This document shows positions 16,919-25,920 of a stretch of DNA of 39,222 bases, piece by piece (position 1 is the stretch's first letter; each line of letters opens with the position of its first letter). The notes under the pieces are model-generated. The model searched no databases. It was not told the origin of the DNA and saw nothing but the letters and a program-made list of their open reading frames with translations. Made by a program: the position numbers and the translations under genes. The stretch comes from Thermoleophilia bacterium (GTDB lineage: Bacteria > Actinomycetota > Thermoleophilia > UBA2241). The stretch spans positions 1 to 39,222 of the forward strand of contig JADGPQ010000004.1 in NCBI GenBank assembly GCA_017882325.1, written 5' to 3'.

Positions 16919-18766
16919 GTGGAGGGGATGGACCTGCGCAAACAGCTGCACGACGTGCTGTGGGCTCGCGTGCTCTTCACGCTGGCCCTGCTGCTCGCCG
17001 TGCTATGGGTCCAGATCGGCGATCACGGCCTCGTCGGCGCGGAGCTGCTGGCCTGCCTTGCGGTGGTCGTCGTCGTCAACGTGCCCTTCTTCGTGCTCGA
17101 GAACCGCGTGCAGACGCGGACGCTGGCCGGGGCCATCGTCGTCCTGGACATCGCCCTCGTGTCCATCGCCATCATCTTCAGCGGCGGCGCCCTCAGCGCC
17201 GTACCAGTCTTCTACGTGTGGCCCATCGTCCTCGCGACGGTCTTCCTGCCGGCTTGGGTGCCGTACGCCGCGGCGGCGGCGGCCGGGGCGGCGTACGCCG
17301 GCATCTGGGAGCTGCAGCACGTCGGGTGGCTCCGCGCGACCGCCATGGTGGCCGAGATCAACGTGCCCCCCAGCTGGATGCCGATGGTGGTGTGTCTGCA
17401 CGTCGCCGCCTTCCTGCTCATCGCTCTCCTGGCCGGCCGGTTCGCCACGGCTCTCGTGCGCACCACCGTCCAGCTCCGCAGCGCCAAGTCCGACACGGAC
17501 GAACAGCTGCGGCGCATGCAGTCCACCAACGAGCAGCTCCGCGTGATGAGCGAGAGCAGCCGCGTCTTTCTTCGCCACCAGGACGTGGACGCGCTCATGC
17601 CCGAGGCGCTCAAGCAGATCATGGGCGCCTCGGGCATCGGCGCGGGCTTCGCCCTCCTGCTCAACCACAACAGCGGCGAGCTCGACGACAAGGCGAACCA
17701 TGGGCCGCTTGACGCAGCCTTTGTCCGCAAGATGAAGGAGCTCGGGATCGCCGACGTGGCCAAGACAGGAGCGCAACTGCACAAGACGGTCACCGATCCG
17801 CAGATCGGCCGGTTGCTCAAGGCAGCTGAGAAAGGGGGCTTTCACGGCTTCGTCACGGCGCCGCTGGAGGCCAAGCACGAGCTGCTCGGCTTGATCTGCC
17901 TGCTCTACCGTCAGGACGAGACCGTGTCGGCGGCGGCGCTGTCCACCGTGCGCGCGCTCAGCGACCAGGTTGCCCTGGTCGTGCGCAACATCCAGTACAA
18001 CGAGGAACTCGCGCGCAAGAATCGCGAGCTCACGCACCTCGACGAGCTCAAGAGCGATTTCATGGCCACCATGAGCCACGAGCTGCGCACTCCTCTCACG
18101 TCGATCATCGGCTACAGCGACATGCTCCTGAGCGGGATGACCGGCGAGCTCAACGAGAAGCAGGGCGTCTTCGTCGAGAGCATCCTCAAAGGCGGAGAAG
18201 CGCTCCTGAACCTCATCAACGACATCCTCGACCTCACCAAGATCGAAGCCGGACGGCTGGAGTTGAACCCTGAATCGGTCGACCTTCGCGCGGCTCTGCT
18301 GGGCGTACTGCCGGTCGTCAAGCCGCGCGCGCAGGACAAGAGGATCCGCATCTCGACGTTTCTGCCCACCGACCTTCCGCTGGTGTCGGCCGACCCGGCG
18401 AAGTTCAACCAGATCCTGCTCAACCTGCTCACCAACGGCATCAAGTACACGCACGACAACGGAAGCGTGAGCGTCGAGGCGCGGACCGCCGGCGACATGG
18501 TCGAGATATGGGTGAACGACACGGGGATCGGCATGGCCCGGGAGGATCAGGACAGGGTCTTCCAGCGTTTCACGCAGATCGACTCCTCCGCCACGCGCAC
18601 GCAGGGTGGCACGGGGCTCGGCCTCGCCATCGTCAAAGAGCTCGTGGAGCTGCACGGCGGCACGATCCGCGTGCAGAGCAAGCTCGGCAAAGGCTCCAGC
18701 TTTATCTTTACCATGCCGATATCAACCAAGCCCGCCGATCCGCTGTCGGCCGGCAAGATCAGCTGA
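16919..18766 (+). CDS. sensor histidine kinase (N-terminal TM region, GAF-like, HisKA, HATPase_c)
   Basis: FMATMSHELRTPLTSIIGYSDML; NQILLNLLTNGIKYTHDNGSV; VNDTGIGMAREDQDRVFQRFTQIDSSATRTQGGTGLGLAIVKELVELHGG. Confidence 0.95.
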   Translation: MEGMDLRKQLHDVLWARVLFTLALLLAVLWVQIGDHGLVGAELLACLAVVVVVNVPFFVLENRVQTRTLAGAIVVLDIALVSIAIIFSGGALSAVPVFYVWPIVLATVFLPAWVPYAAAAAAGAAYAGIWELQHVGWLRATAMVAEINVPPSWMPMVVCLHVAAFLLIALLAGRFATALVRTTVQLRSAKSDTDEQLRRMQSTNEQLRVMSESSRVFLRHQDVDALMPEALKQIMGASGIGAGFALLLNHNSGELDDKANHGPLDAAFVRKMKELGIADVAKTGAQLHKTVTDPQIGRLLKAAEKGGFHGFVTAPLEAKHELLGLICLLYRQDETVSAAALSTVRALSDQVALVVRNIQYNEELARKNRELTHLDELKSDFMATMSHELRTPLTSIIGYSDMLLSGMTGELNEKQGVFVESILKGGEALLNLINDILDLTKIEAGRLELNPESVDLRAALLGVLPVVKPRAQDKRIRISTFLPTDLPLVSADPAKFNQILLNLLTNGIKYTHDNGSVSVEARTAGDMVEIWVNDTGIGMAREDQDRVFQRFTQIDSSATRTQGGTGLGLAIVKELVELHGGTIRVQSKLGKGSSFIFTMPISTKPADPLSAGKIS

Positions 18767-18779
18767 GGAGGTACGCACT

Positions 18780-19148
18780 GTGGCGAAGGCCATCCTGGTA
18801 GCAGACGACGACCCCGACATCCTGAGCATAGTGTCGATGTCGCTCGAAACGCAGGGCTACACGGTCTACAAGGCGGCGAACGGGCGCGAGGCGGTCGACC
18901 TCGCCAGGCAGCATCATCCCGACCTCGTGCTCATGGACATGATGATGCCGATCGTGAGCGGCTACGAGGCCGTGGCCGAGCTCAAGGCCGACGCGGCGAC
19001 ACGCGATATCACCGTCGTCGGCCTCTCCGCCAAAGCCATGGCCACCGACATGGAGCGCGCCACCGACGTCGGCATCGACGGATACATCACGAAGCCCTTC
19101 CGCATCGCCCAGGTGCTCGCGGTCGTCGAGAGTTATCTGCAGGGCTGA
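18780..19148 (+). CDS. single-domain response regulator (CheY-like)
   Basis: GTG start with GAGGAGGT SD; VAKAILVADDDPDILSIVSMSLETQGYTVYKAANGREAVDLARQHHPDLVLMDMMMPIVSGYEAV...GIDGYITKPFRIAQVL. Confidence 0.95.
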   Translation: MAKAILVADDDPDILSIVSMSLETQGYTVYKAANGREAVDLARQHHPDLVLMDMMMPIVSGYEAVAELKADAATRDITVVGLSAKAMATDMERATDVGIDGYITKPFRIAQVLAVVESYLQG

Positions 19149-19218
19149 GCGCCTGTGTGCCCCGCTGCCGCCGGGCGACTGCGGGCAGGAGCCGACGCTC
19201 CTCCGGCGTACAAGTGAG

Positions 19219-19404
19219 ATGATCATGAAGAAGGACCCCCGCATCAACCAGCAGCCGATGCTCTGCGTCGCCGACGTGGACATCCGCCTCGCGTGCGGCA
19301 CGTACTGCGCTGTGTGCGCGTACTACGTACGCGACCGGCGCATCGGCGAACGGCGCTGCAGCCCGCGGCGCACGTACGACCGCCGCATCCTCGGCCGTCT
19401 CTGA
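19219..19404 (+). CDS. small Cys- and Arg-rich protein with DRRIGERR...RRTYDRR motif
   Basis: MIMKKDPRINQQPMLCVADVDIRLACGTYCAVCAYYVRDRRIGERRCSPRRTYDRRILGRL; same motif layout as the 2615-2872 protein, between RR and GGDEF genes on the same strand. Confidence 0.55.
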   Translation: MIMKKDPRINQQPMLCVADVDIRLACGTYCAVCAYYVRDRRIGERRCSPRRTYDRRILGRL

Positions 19405-19631
19405 GCGCCGCGCGCGAAACGGACCAATCGGCGCAGCGCTACTGAGCGGCCCGCCAGCCTGAAGGGCCCTGTCGCGCGCCGGAGGCAACCCCGCCCACAG
19501 ACACCGGTGGCTTCTCATGGAAGGTGCTCATCTGCCGATACCGGGAGTAGTCGCAATCCCACGAGAGGCGCGCTACGTCAGACAAGCCGGGTAAGGAGCG
19601 TCGAGGCGGCAGCCTCGACTACAAACGCGGG

Positions 19632-20999
19632 GTGAGCCTCCAGCTCAAGACGACCGCAGTCGTGGCGGTCGCCCTGGGCGCTTTCTTCTACGCGGCCACC
19701 TACTGGATCGACTTCCAGTCCACCTGGGAGCTGGCCGCCGCGGTGCTGGCCCTCTTCGCCCTCATCGCCCTGACGTTCGACCTCTGGGTCTACCGGCCTC
19801 TCAATGGGCTGATTCGGCGCGCCCGCCATCGGCTGGGCGGCAACTACGAGCGCAAGGACCCCTACTATCGCGACGAGACCCGCGAGCTCGGGCATCTGGT
19901 CGGCACCCTCATCGCCGTCTTCACGGCCGCCGAGGACAAGGAGTGGGTGTCGCAGAGCATCAAAGCCGACCTCGAGCGCGTGCAGGCGCTGAACCGGCAG
20001 CTCATGGACCTCGGCGAGCTCGGCAAGGAGATGAACGCGGCCCTGCCGTATCGCGAGACGGTGGAGCGCGTGCTCTCGCGGAGCAAAGCCTTTCTGCACG
20101 CGGACTTCGCCGCGCTGCTCCTTCTGGACGCCGACGCTCGCGCCTTCTCCCTCGAGGGCGCGCAGGGCGTCCTCTCCCCCACGCTCTCCGCGGAGTGCTG
20201 CGCCTTCACCCCCGACTGCCCCGTGCGCCAGGCGCTCGCCGGCGGCCAGCTGGTGCGCACCACCGACCACACCTGCACGCTCTTCCCGCACACGATGAAG
20301 AACCAGGTCGTGATCCCCGTGCACATCGAGAACCTCGGGGACATGGCAGTGCTGGCGACCTTCACTTCGGGCGATTACGTCGCCCTGCTCTCCGACGACA
20401 TCCTTGTGGCGCTGCAGAACCACGTGCAGAGCGCGCTGACGAACGCCCACAAGTACGACGCCATCCGCCGGCAGATCGTCACCGATCACCTCACGGGCCT
20501 CTACAACCGGCGGTTCTTCATGAACCGCGCCGGCGAGGAGATCGAGAGAAGCCTGCGCTATCAGGCGCCGCTGAGCGTCCTCATGGTCGACATCGACCAC
20601 TTCAAGCAGTTCAACGACACGTACGGCCATGCCACCGGCGACCGCGTGCTGCAGACGGTCGCGCGGGCCATGCAGGACGCCCTGCGCAAGCCCGATATCT
20701 GCGCCCGGCACGGCGGCGAGGAGTTCGCCGTCCTGCTGCCGGGCACGCCGGGCGAGAGCGCGTACTACGTCGCCGAGCGCGTGCGTCGCACGCTGAGCGG
20801 CACGCGCTACACGGGCCTAGGACTGCCGGCGGCAGCCAATATCACGATCAGCGTAGGCGTCGCCACCTGCCCGCGTGACGCAACTGAGCTGGACGCCCTC
20901 ATGGAGCTATCCGACAAGGCGCTGTATCGCGCCAAGGCGGCAGGGCGTGACCAGGTGGTACTCCACGGCGCGGAGCAGCGCGAGCGAGTCAGGAACTGA
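19632..20999 (+). CDS. diguanylate cyclase (TM, GAF-like, GGDEF)
   Basis: DHLTGLYNRRFFMNRAGEEIERSLRYQAPLSVLMVDIDHFKQFNDTYGHATGDRVLQTVA...RKPDICARHGGEEFAVLLPG; RxxD (RKPD) lies five residues before GGEEF. Confidence 0.95.
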   Translation: MSLQLKTTAVVAVALGAFFYAATYWIDFQSTWELAAAVLALFALIALTFDLWVYRPLNGLIRRARHRLGGNYERKDPYYRDETRELGHLVGTLIAVFTAAEDKEWVSQSIKADLERVQALNRQLMDLGELGKEMNAALPYRETVERVLSRSKAFLHADFAALLLLDADARAFSLEGAQGVLSPTLSAECCAFTPDCPVRQALAGGQLVRTTDHTCTLFPHTMKNQVVIPVHIENLGDMAVLATFTSGDYVALLSDDILVALQNHVQSALTNAHKYDAIRRQIVTDHLTGLYNRRFFMNRAGEEIERSLRYQAPLSVLMVDIDHFKQFNDTYGHATGDRVLQTVARAMQDALRKPDICARHGGEEFAVLLPGTPGESAYYVAERVRRTLSGTRYTGLGLPAAANITISVGVATCPRDATELDALMELSDKALYRAKAAGRDQVVLHGAEQRERVRN

Positions 21000-22683
21000 C
21001 GCGCGCCGCCGGCGGCGGCGGCGCAAGACCCATCCCCCAGGCTATGACCGCCGGCGGCAGGCAACCCCAGCGCAGCAGTCCATCGTGGAAGTCCCGCAGA
21101 GAGCCGCACCGCTGCCGCTCGAAGACCGCCGCAAGGCGCTGCACCTCGCGCTTGCCGAGCAGATAGCTCATGGCCTGACCAGGCTCGCCCGCGTACCGCC
21201 GGCACTCGAGCTCGGCCTCGTAGCGGTTCATGTGGGCCTCGGCGGAGAGATAGTCGACGGCCGCCGCCAGATCCATGACCCCCAGATGCAGCTCGATGTC
21301 GATGACCACCCGGCAGGCGCGCCACACCTGGTCGTTGAGGCGCATGAGACGTACGGCGGGATCGGCCAGGAGTCCTTGCCGCTCCATGAGCTCTTCGCAA
21401 TAGAAAGCCCAGCCCTCGACAAGGATGTTGCCGCCGTTCGGGATGTGGGCGACACGGCGCGCGAGAGTCGTCGCGCGGTTGGCACTCACGAGCTGCAGGT
21501 GATGGCCGGGATATGCCTCGTGCACGCCGGTCGTGGCCAGGGAGGCGCGTGGATGACTCCGCAGAGCCGCCTCGAGCTCAGGCCCGCTGATACCCTCCCG
21601 CGGCGGCGTGACGTAATAGAACCCCAACTGGCGCGCATCGTAGGGCCCGGGCGGATCATAGGCGGCAAAGGGCAGCATGCTGCGCAGGAAAGCCGGGGTC
21701 GCCAGGACGGTGAGCTCCTCGCCCGGCGGCATGGTGACAATGCCGCGGTCGACGACGTGCGCCCGCGCGGCTTCCACGGCGCGCCGGTAGGCGGCCACCA
21801 GGTCATCCGGCGCCGGGTGGTCTGACTGCAGCGCCGCAACGGCCGACGCAGCGTCGCCGTGGCCGAGCTCGGCGGCGACCTCCTCCATGGCGTCTTTGGT
21901 CTCGGCCAGCACCTCGCGCCCGTAGCGCGCCAGCTCCTCAGGCGTGTCGTCGAGCACGTGCTCCCAGCGCAGGATGTCCTCGAGCACGGGACGGCCGGCG
22001 CCGCACTCCTCCCCGGCCCCCGGCAGCAGACCGTCGCGCAGATGCTCGCGAAAGGCCTTCAGCGCCGCGCACGCAGTCTGCGAAGCCCGGTCGAGGGCGC
22101 CCTCGTGGCCGGTACCGGCCGCGAAGGCGCGAACCGTGGGCCCGGCCAGTTCGAGGAGCCCGTCGACCTGGTCCAGACCCGCTCTGACCATTGCGGCCGG
22201 CACGCCGGGCTCCAGGTTGTCGCGCGCCTCTTCCAACAGGCCCGGTGTGGCACTCAGCCTTCCGGCGAGCGCCTCGACGCGCTGGACGGGCGACCCGAGC
22301 TCGCGTACGAGCAGCGGGAACATGCCGAAGAGCACGTCGAGGTAGGCAGCCGGATGGCGGTGCTGGACGCGGCGCAGCTCGAGATCGCGCAGCTGCCGGT
22401 GCGCTATCTGCAGGCCCGCGAAGGCGTCGACCGCCGTCGCTACCTCCAGCTCGTCGAGCAGAGGCAGCAGCTTGCGCTGGTGGCGACGGAGCATGCCGAT
22501 GCGCCGCGCAACCGCCTCCGCCGACCACGAGGTCAGACGGTCGGCGCCAGCCGTCAGGCCGAGCCCGGTAGCCAGGACCGGGTTGTCGGCCAAGAGGTCG
22601 TCGAGGAACGCCTGGATCGTCGGCTCCGCGGCGCTTCCCTCGCCGGGTCGCCCTGCGGCCGTTCTCACGTCTGCCCCGGCCAT
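20989..22683 (-). CDS. DUF885 family protein (predicted metallopeptidase-like)
   Basis: TTGVHEAYPGHHLQLVSANRATTLARR and NILVEGWAFYCEELM motifs; full length. Confidence 0.88.
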   Translation of the reverse strand: MAGADVRTAAGRPGEGSAAEPTIQAFLDDLLADNPVLATGLGLTAGADRLTSWSAEAVARRIGMLRRHQRKLLPLLDELEVATAVDAFAGLQIAHRQLRDLELRRVQHRHPAAYLDVLFGMFPLLVRELGSPVQRVEALAGRLSATPGLLEEARDNLEPGVPAAMVRAGLDQVDGLLELAGPTVRAFAAGTGHEGALDRASQTACAALKAFREHLRDGLLPGAGEECGAGRPVLEDILRWEHVLDDTPEELARYGREVLAETKDAMEEVAAELGHGDAASAVAALQSDHPAPDDLVAAYRRAVEAARAHVVDRGIVTMPPGEELTVLATPAFLRSMLPFAAYDPPGPYDARQLGFYYVTPPREGISGPELEAALRSHPRASLATTGVHEAYPGHHLQLVSANRATTLARRVAHIPNGGNILVEGWAFYCEELMERQGLLADPAVRLMRLNDQVWRACRVVIDIELHLGVMDLAAAVDYLSAEAHMNRYEAELECRRYAGEPGQAMSYLLGKREVQRLAAVFERQRCGSLRDFHDGLLRWGCLPPAVIAWGMGLAPPPPAARVSS

Positions 22684-22689
22684 CGCGGT

Positions 22690-23213
22690 CTACTCCTCGA
22701 CGGCGCGGCCGCGGCGGCGACGCACGAGCAGCGCGACGACGACGATGACCGCGAGCGCCGCGACCACGGCGATGACGATCGGCGCGGTGCTTTCATGTTG
22801 ACCGTGTAGCTCGAGAAAGCCGAAAGCTCGTTGTCGATAATGTAGTTGTAAGTGAACGCCACGTCCTTGGCGGTCAGCGGCGTGCCGTCCTGCCACTTGA
22901 TGCCGGGGTGGATCTTGAAGGTCCACACCAGGCCGTCCGGTGAGGCGGTCCAGCTGTCTGCGATCTCCGGCCTCACGTCTCCGTTCGGAGCGTAGCCGAC
23001 GAGCATGTCGTAGTTGAGGTGGTACACCTCGTAGGCCGGCACCGAGTAGCCGACGAACGGGTTGAGGTTGTCGACTTCCTGCATCATGCCGATGCGCAGC
23101 ACGACCTTGTCGCCGCCCGGCGACGCCGACGGACTCGAGGCAGCGCGGACCACGCCCCCGACCAAGCCGAACACTAGTGTCGCCGCAATGATCGCGATCG
23201 CGAACCTGCGCAT
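22690..23213 (-). pseudogene. internally deleted peptide ABC transporter substrate-binding protein (SBP family 5) gene
   Basis: N-terminus MRRFAIAIIAATLVFGLVGGVVRAASSPSASPGGDKVVLRIGMMQEVDNLNPFVGYSVPAYEVYHLNYDMLVGYAPNGDVRPEIADSWTASPDGLVWTFKIHPGIKWQDGTPLTAKDVAFTYNYIIDNELSAFSSYTVNMK joins in another frame to a C-terminal TM anchor TAPIVIAVVAALAVIVVVALLVRRRRGRAVEE*. Confidence 0.75.
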
Positions 23214-23546
23214 TGCCGTACCTTCTCCACGTCCGCCCATGGGTTCTCTCTGGAACGGCGCTGTCGGGTCTGCACACGACACCGCGCGCGCTCCCCCGCC
23301 CCCTTGCGACTCCTACTCTACACGCTGAGAATCGTCCTCACACGCACCATCGAGGGACGTCCGAGGGAGCGATGCGCCAGGCCGTTAGGCCTGCCGGACA
23401 TCCCCCGAGGCTGCGTCTCGGCGGCGCAGCGACACGGCCACCGCAAGCGAGGCGTGCGCCGCGAGAGAGGACGGCTAACGTCATGGTCGCGGCGACCGTC
23501 CGCCTGCGCACGGCGGAGCCTCGCCCCGACGCCGCCCGTGCAAACG

Positions 23547-23909
23547 TCAGTCGGCGGACTGCTGCAGGTAGGCGATCAGAGGCTGGCGCCGGCCCCCCAT
23601 GATCTTGTCGACAAGGGTGTCGAGGATGCCGCGGGCGACCTCCTCGTCGGTGACCATTGGCCGATAGACGTAGGCGGCCTGCGACTTGTCCTGCTCGAGC
23701 AGGCCCTTGACGGTCAGGTTGCGCAGCACGCTCATGACCGTCGTGTAGGCGATGCGCCGGTTCTCGCGCAGGCGCTCGTACACGTCGCGCACCGTGACGT
23801 CGCCGTTGTCCCAGACGACGCGCAGCACGTCGGCCTCGAGCCAGCCAAGGCCGGTGAGATCGCGGCTGTGCTCGCGGCGACGCCATACTGGTGGTTTGCT
23901 GTCAGACAT
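23547..23909 (-). CDS. BlaI/MecI/CopY family transcriptional repressor
   Basis: LGWLEADVLRVVWDNGDVTVRDVYERLRENRRIAYTTVMSVLRNLTVKGLLEQDKSQAAYVYRPMVTDEEVARGILDTLVDKIMGG. Confidence 0.92.
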   Translation of the reverse strand: MSDSKPPVWRRREHSRDLTGLGWLEADVLRVVWDNGDVTVRDVYERLRENRRIAYTTVMSVLRNLTVKGLLEQDKSQAAYVYRPMVTDEEVARGILDTLVDKIMGGRRQPLIAYLQQSAD

Positions 23910-24110
23910 GGTGGACCTCCGTCCGACTTCGGAAGCGGGTCGATACCTTGAGGTTTCCCCGAGCCGAGCGTGAGGCAACGCGCGACGCACCGGCGTCGCT
24001 CGCCACGCCATCGGCAGGCACGATTCAGGGCCGTTCAAACGCTGGACTCTACTTGCGGCTGCTGGCCTGTGCAGGACGGGCGAGGGCGGCCCGCGGATGG
24101 GTATACTGCG

Positions 24111-24124
24111 CTTGACCGTTCAAG
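24111..24124. promoter_or_regulatory. inverted repeat just downstream of a TATACT -10-like box, candidate MarR operator
   Basis: CTTGA-CCGT-TCAAG at 24111-24124; TATACT at 24102-24107; MarR-family gene starts at 24128. Confidence 0.45.
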
Positions 24125-24127
24125 GAA

Positions 24128-24637
24128 GTGAGACCCGTGGCACCGACGCAGGAGACCGCTGTGGACCTCGTGCCAGCCGAGTTGGCGGCGTGGCGGGGCA
24201 TGCTGCGGGCTCAGGCCTCGCTGCTTCACGACATGGACGCAGAGCTCACGGCGACGCACGGCTTGGCGTTACGGTCCTATGAGGTCCTGCTCCACCTCGA
24301 AGAGGCTCCCCGACACCGCCTGCGCATGAGCGACCTCTCCCACTCCGTACTGCTCAGCGCCAGCGGGGTGAGCCGGCTGGTGGACCGCCTGGAGCGACAC
24401 GGCCTCGTGCGCCGCGAGCGTTGCTCCGAAGACGGGCGCGGCTACTGGGCGGTGCTCACCACCAACGGGGAGAGGAGGTTCTGGGAAGCGCGTGCCACCC
24501 ATCTGGCGGGGGTGCGACGCCTGTTTCTCAGGCATTTTGCCGGCGACGATCTGACCCGACTGGCCGACTACTGGGAGCGCGTGGTGCCGGGCGCCACGAA
24601 GCCCGTCGAGCCGGCCGGCGGCGGCGGCTGCGCTTGA
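24128..24637 (+). CDS. MarR family transcriptional regulator
   Basis: ELTATHGLALRSYEVLLHLEEAPRHRLRMSDLSHSVLLSASGVSRLVDRLERHGLVRRERCSEDGRGYWAVLTTNGERRF. Confidence 0.93.
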   Translation: MRPVAPTQETAVDLVPAELAAWRGMLRAQASLLHDMDAELTATHGLALRSYEVLLHLEEAPRHRLRMSDLSHSVLLSASGVSRLVDRLERHGLVRRERCSEDGRGYWAVLTTNGERRFWEARATHLAGVRRLFLRHFAGDDLTRLADYWERVVPGATKPVEPAGGGGCA

Positions 24638-25893
24638 GCGACGTCATCGTCGTCGGCGCCGGCCTGGCCGGGCTGTGCTGCGCGCGCGAGTTGGCGGACC
24701 ATGGTGTGGACGTCCTGGTACTCGAGAGTAGCGACGCAGCCGGTGGTCGCCTGCGTACCGACGAGGTGGACGGCTTCCTGCTCGACCGCGGCTTTCAGGT
24801 TCTGCTGACCGCGTACCCCGAGGCGCGCCACGCGCTCGACTACGAGCGTCTGGGCCTGCGGCCGTTCTACGCCGGCGCTCTGGTCCGTCATCCCGGCGGC
24901 TTCGCACGCGTGGCCGACCCGCTGCGGCACCCGCTCGACGCCGCTCGCAACCTGCGGAGCGGTCCCGGCAGCCTCGTCGACAAGCTGCGCGTCGCGCGCC
25001 TGCACCGGCGCCTGTCACGCGCCTCGTTGAACGAGGTGCTGGAGGCGCCGCAAGTGACCACGCAGGAGGCGCTTCGCCTCGAGGGGTTCTCACGGGAGAT
25101 CGTGAACGGCTTCTTCCGGCCCTACCTCGGCGGCATCTTCCTCGACCCCGAGCTGGAGACCTCGAGCCGGCTCTTCGCGTACGTGTTCAAGTTGTTCGCG
25201 CAAGGCGAGGCGGCGCTGCCGGCCGCCGGGATGCAGGCGATCCCACGCCAGCTGGCCGACAGCCTGCCGGAGGCGTCCGTTCGTCTGGCCGCCACCGTCG
25301 AATCGGTCGACCGCGGCGGCGTCACGCTCGCCGGCGGCGAGCGCCTCGAGGCCGGCGCAGTGGTCGTGGCGGTCGACGGGCCGGAGGCGGCCCGACTCAC
25401 CGGCGCCGTGGAGGCGCCGGCCGCCCGGGCCACGACCTGCATCTACTTCGCGGCGGAGCAGTCGCCGCTCGGCGAGCCGATCCTGATCCTCGACGGCGAG
25501 GGTCGTGGCCCGGTGAACGACCTGTGCGTGCCGAGCGACGTGGCGCCGAGCCATGCGCCGCCCGGGGCGGCGCTGGTCTCGGCCACGATCCTCGGCAGTC
25601 CGCGGCTGGACGACGACGGCGTCGAGGCCGCGGTCCGCGAGCAGCTGCGCTCCTGGTTCGGCGCCCAGGTCGATGGCTGGCGGCGGCTGGCCGTGTACCG
25701 GATCCCGTTCGCGCTGCCGGCGCAGCCGCCCCAAGTCCTGACGAGTCCCCAGCGCCCCGTACGTTTGCGCGACGGGCTCTTCGTGTGCGGCGACCATCGC
25801 GACACGGCCTCGATCCAGGGGGCGATGGTGTCGGGGCGCAGGGCCGCCGCCGCGGTCCGCGGCATCGACAGCGGCCCGTCCTGCGCCCCCTAG
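24634..25893 (+). CDS. FAD-dependent amine oxidase / protoporphyrinogen oxidase-like oxidoreductase
   Basis: TTG start overlapping the MarR stop (TTGA); LSDVIVVGAGLAGLCCARELADHGVDVLVLESSDAAGGRLRTDEVDGFLLDRGFQV; GLFVCGDHRDTASIQGAMVSGRRAAAAV. Confidence 0.9.
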   Translation: MSDVIVVGAGLAGLCCARELADHGVDVLVLESSDAAGGRLRTDEVDGFLLDRGFQVLLTAYPEARHALDYERLGLRPFYAGALVRHPGGFARVADPLRHPLDAARNLRSGPGSLVDKLRVARLHRRLSRASLNEVLEAPQVTTQEALRLEGFSREIVNGFFRPYLGGIFLDPELETSSRLFAYVFKLFAQGEAALPAAGMQAIPRQLADSLPEASVRLAATVESVDRGGVTLAGGERLEAGAVVVAVDGPEAARLTGAVEAPAARATTCIYFAAEQSPLGEPILILDGEGRGPVNDLCVPSDVAPSHAPPGAALVSATILGSPRLDDDGVEAAVREQLRSWFGAQVDGWRRLAVYRIPFALPAQPPQVLTSPQRPVRLRDGLFVCGDHRDTASIQGAMVSGRRAAAAVRGIDSGPSCAP

Positions 25894-25920
25894 AATCGAG
25901 GCGGGAGCCGAGCGCCCAGC

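Noticed and set aside
17003-18655. 550-aa minus-strand ORF
   Set aside because: Shadow ORF opposite the clearly recognisable histidine kinase.
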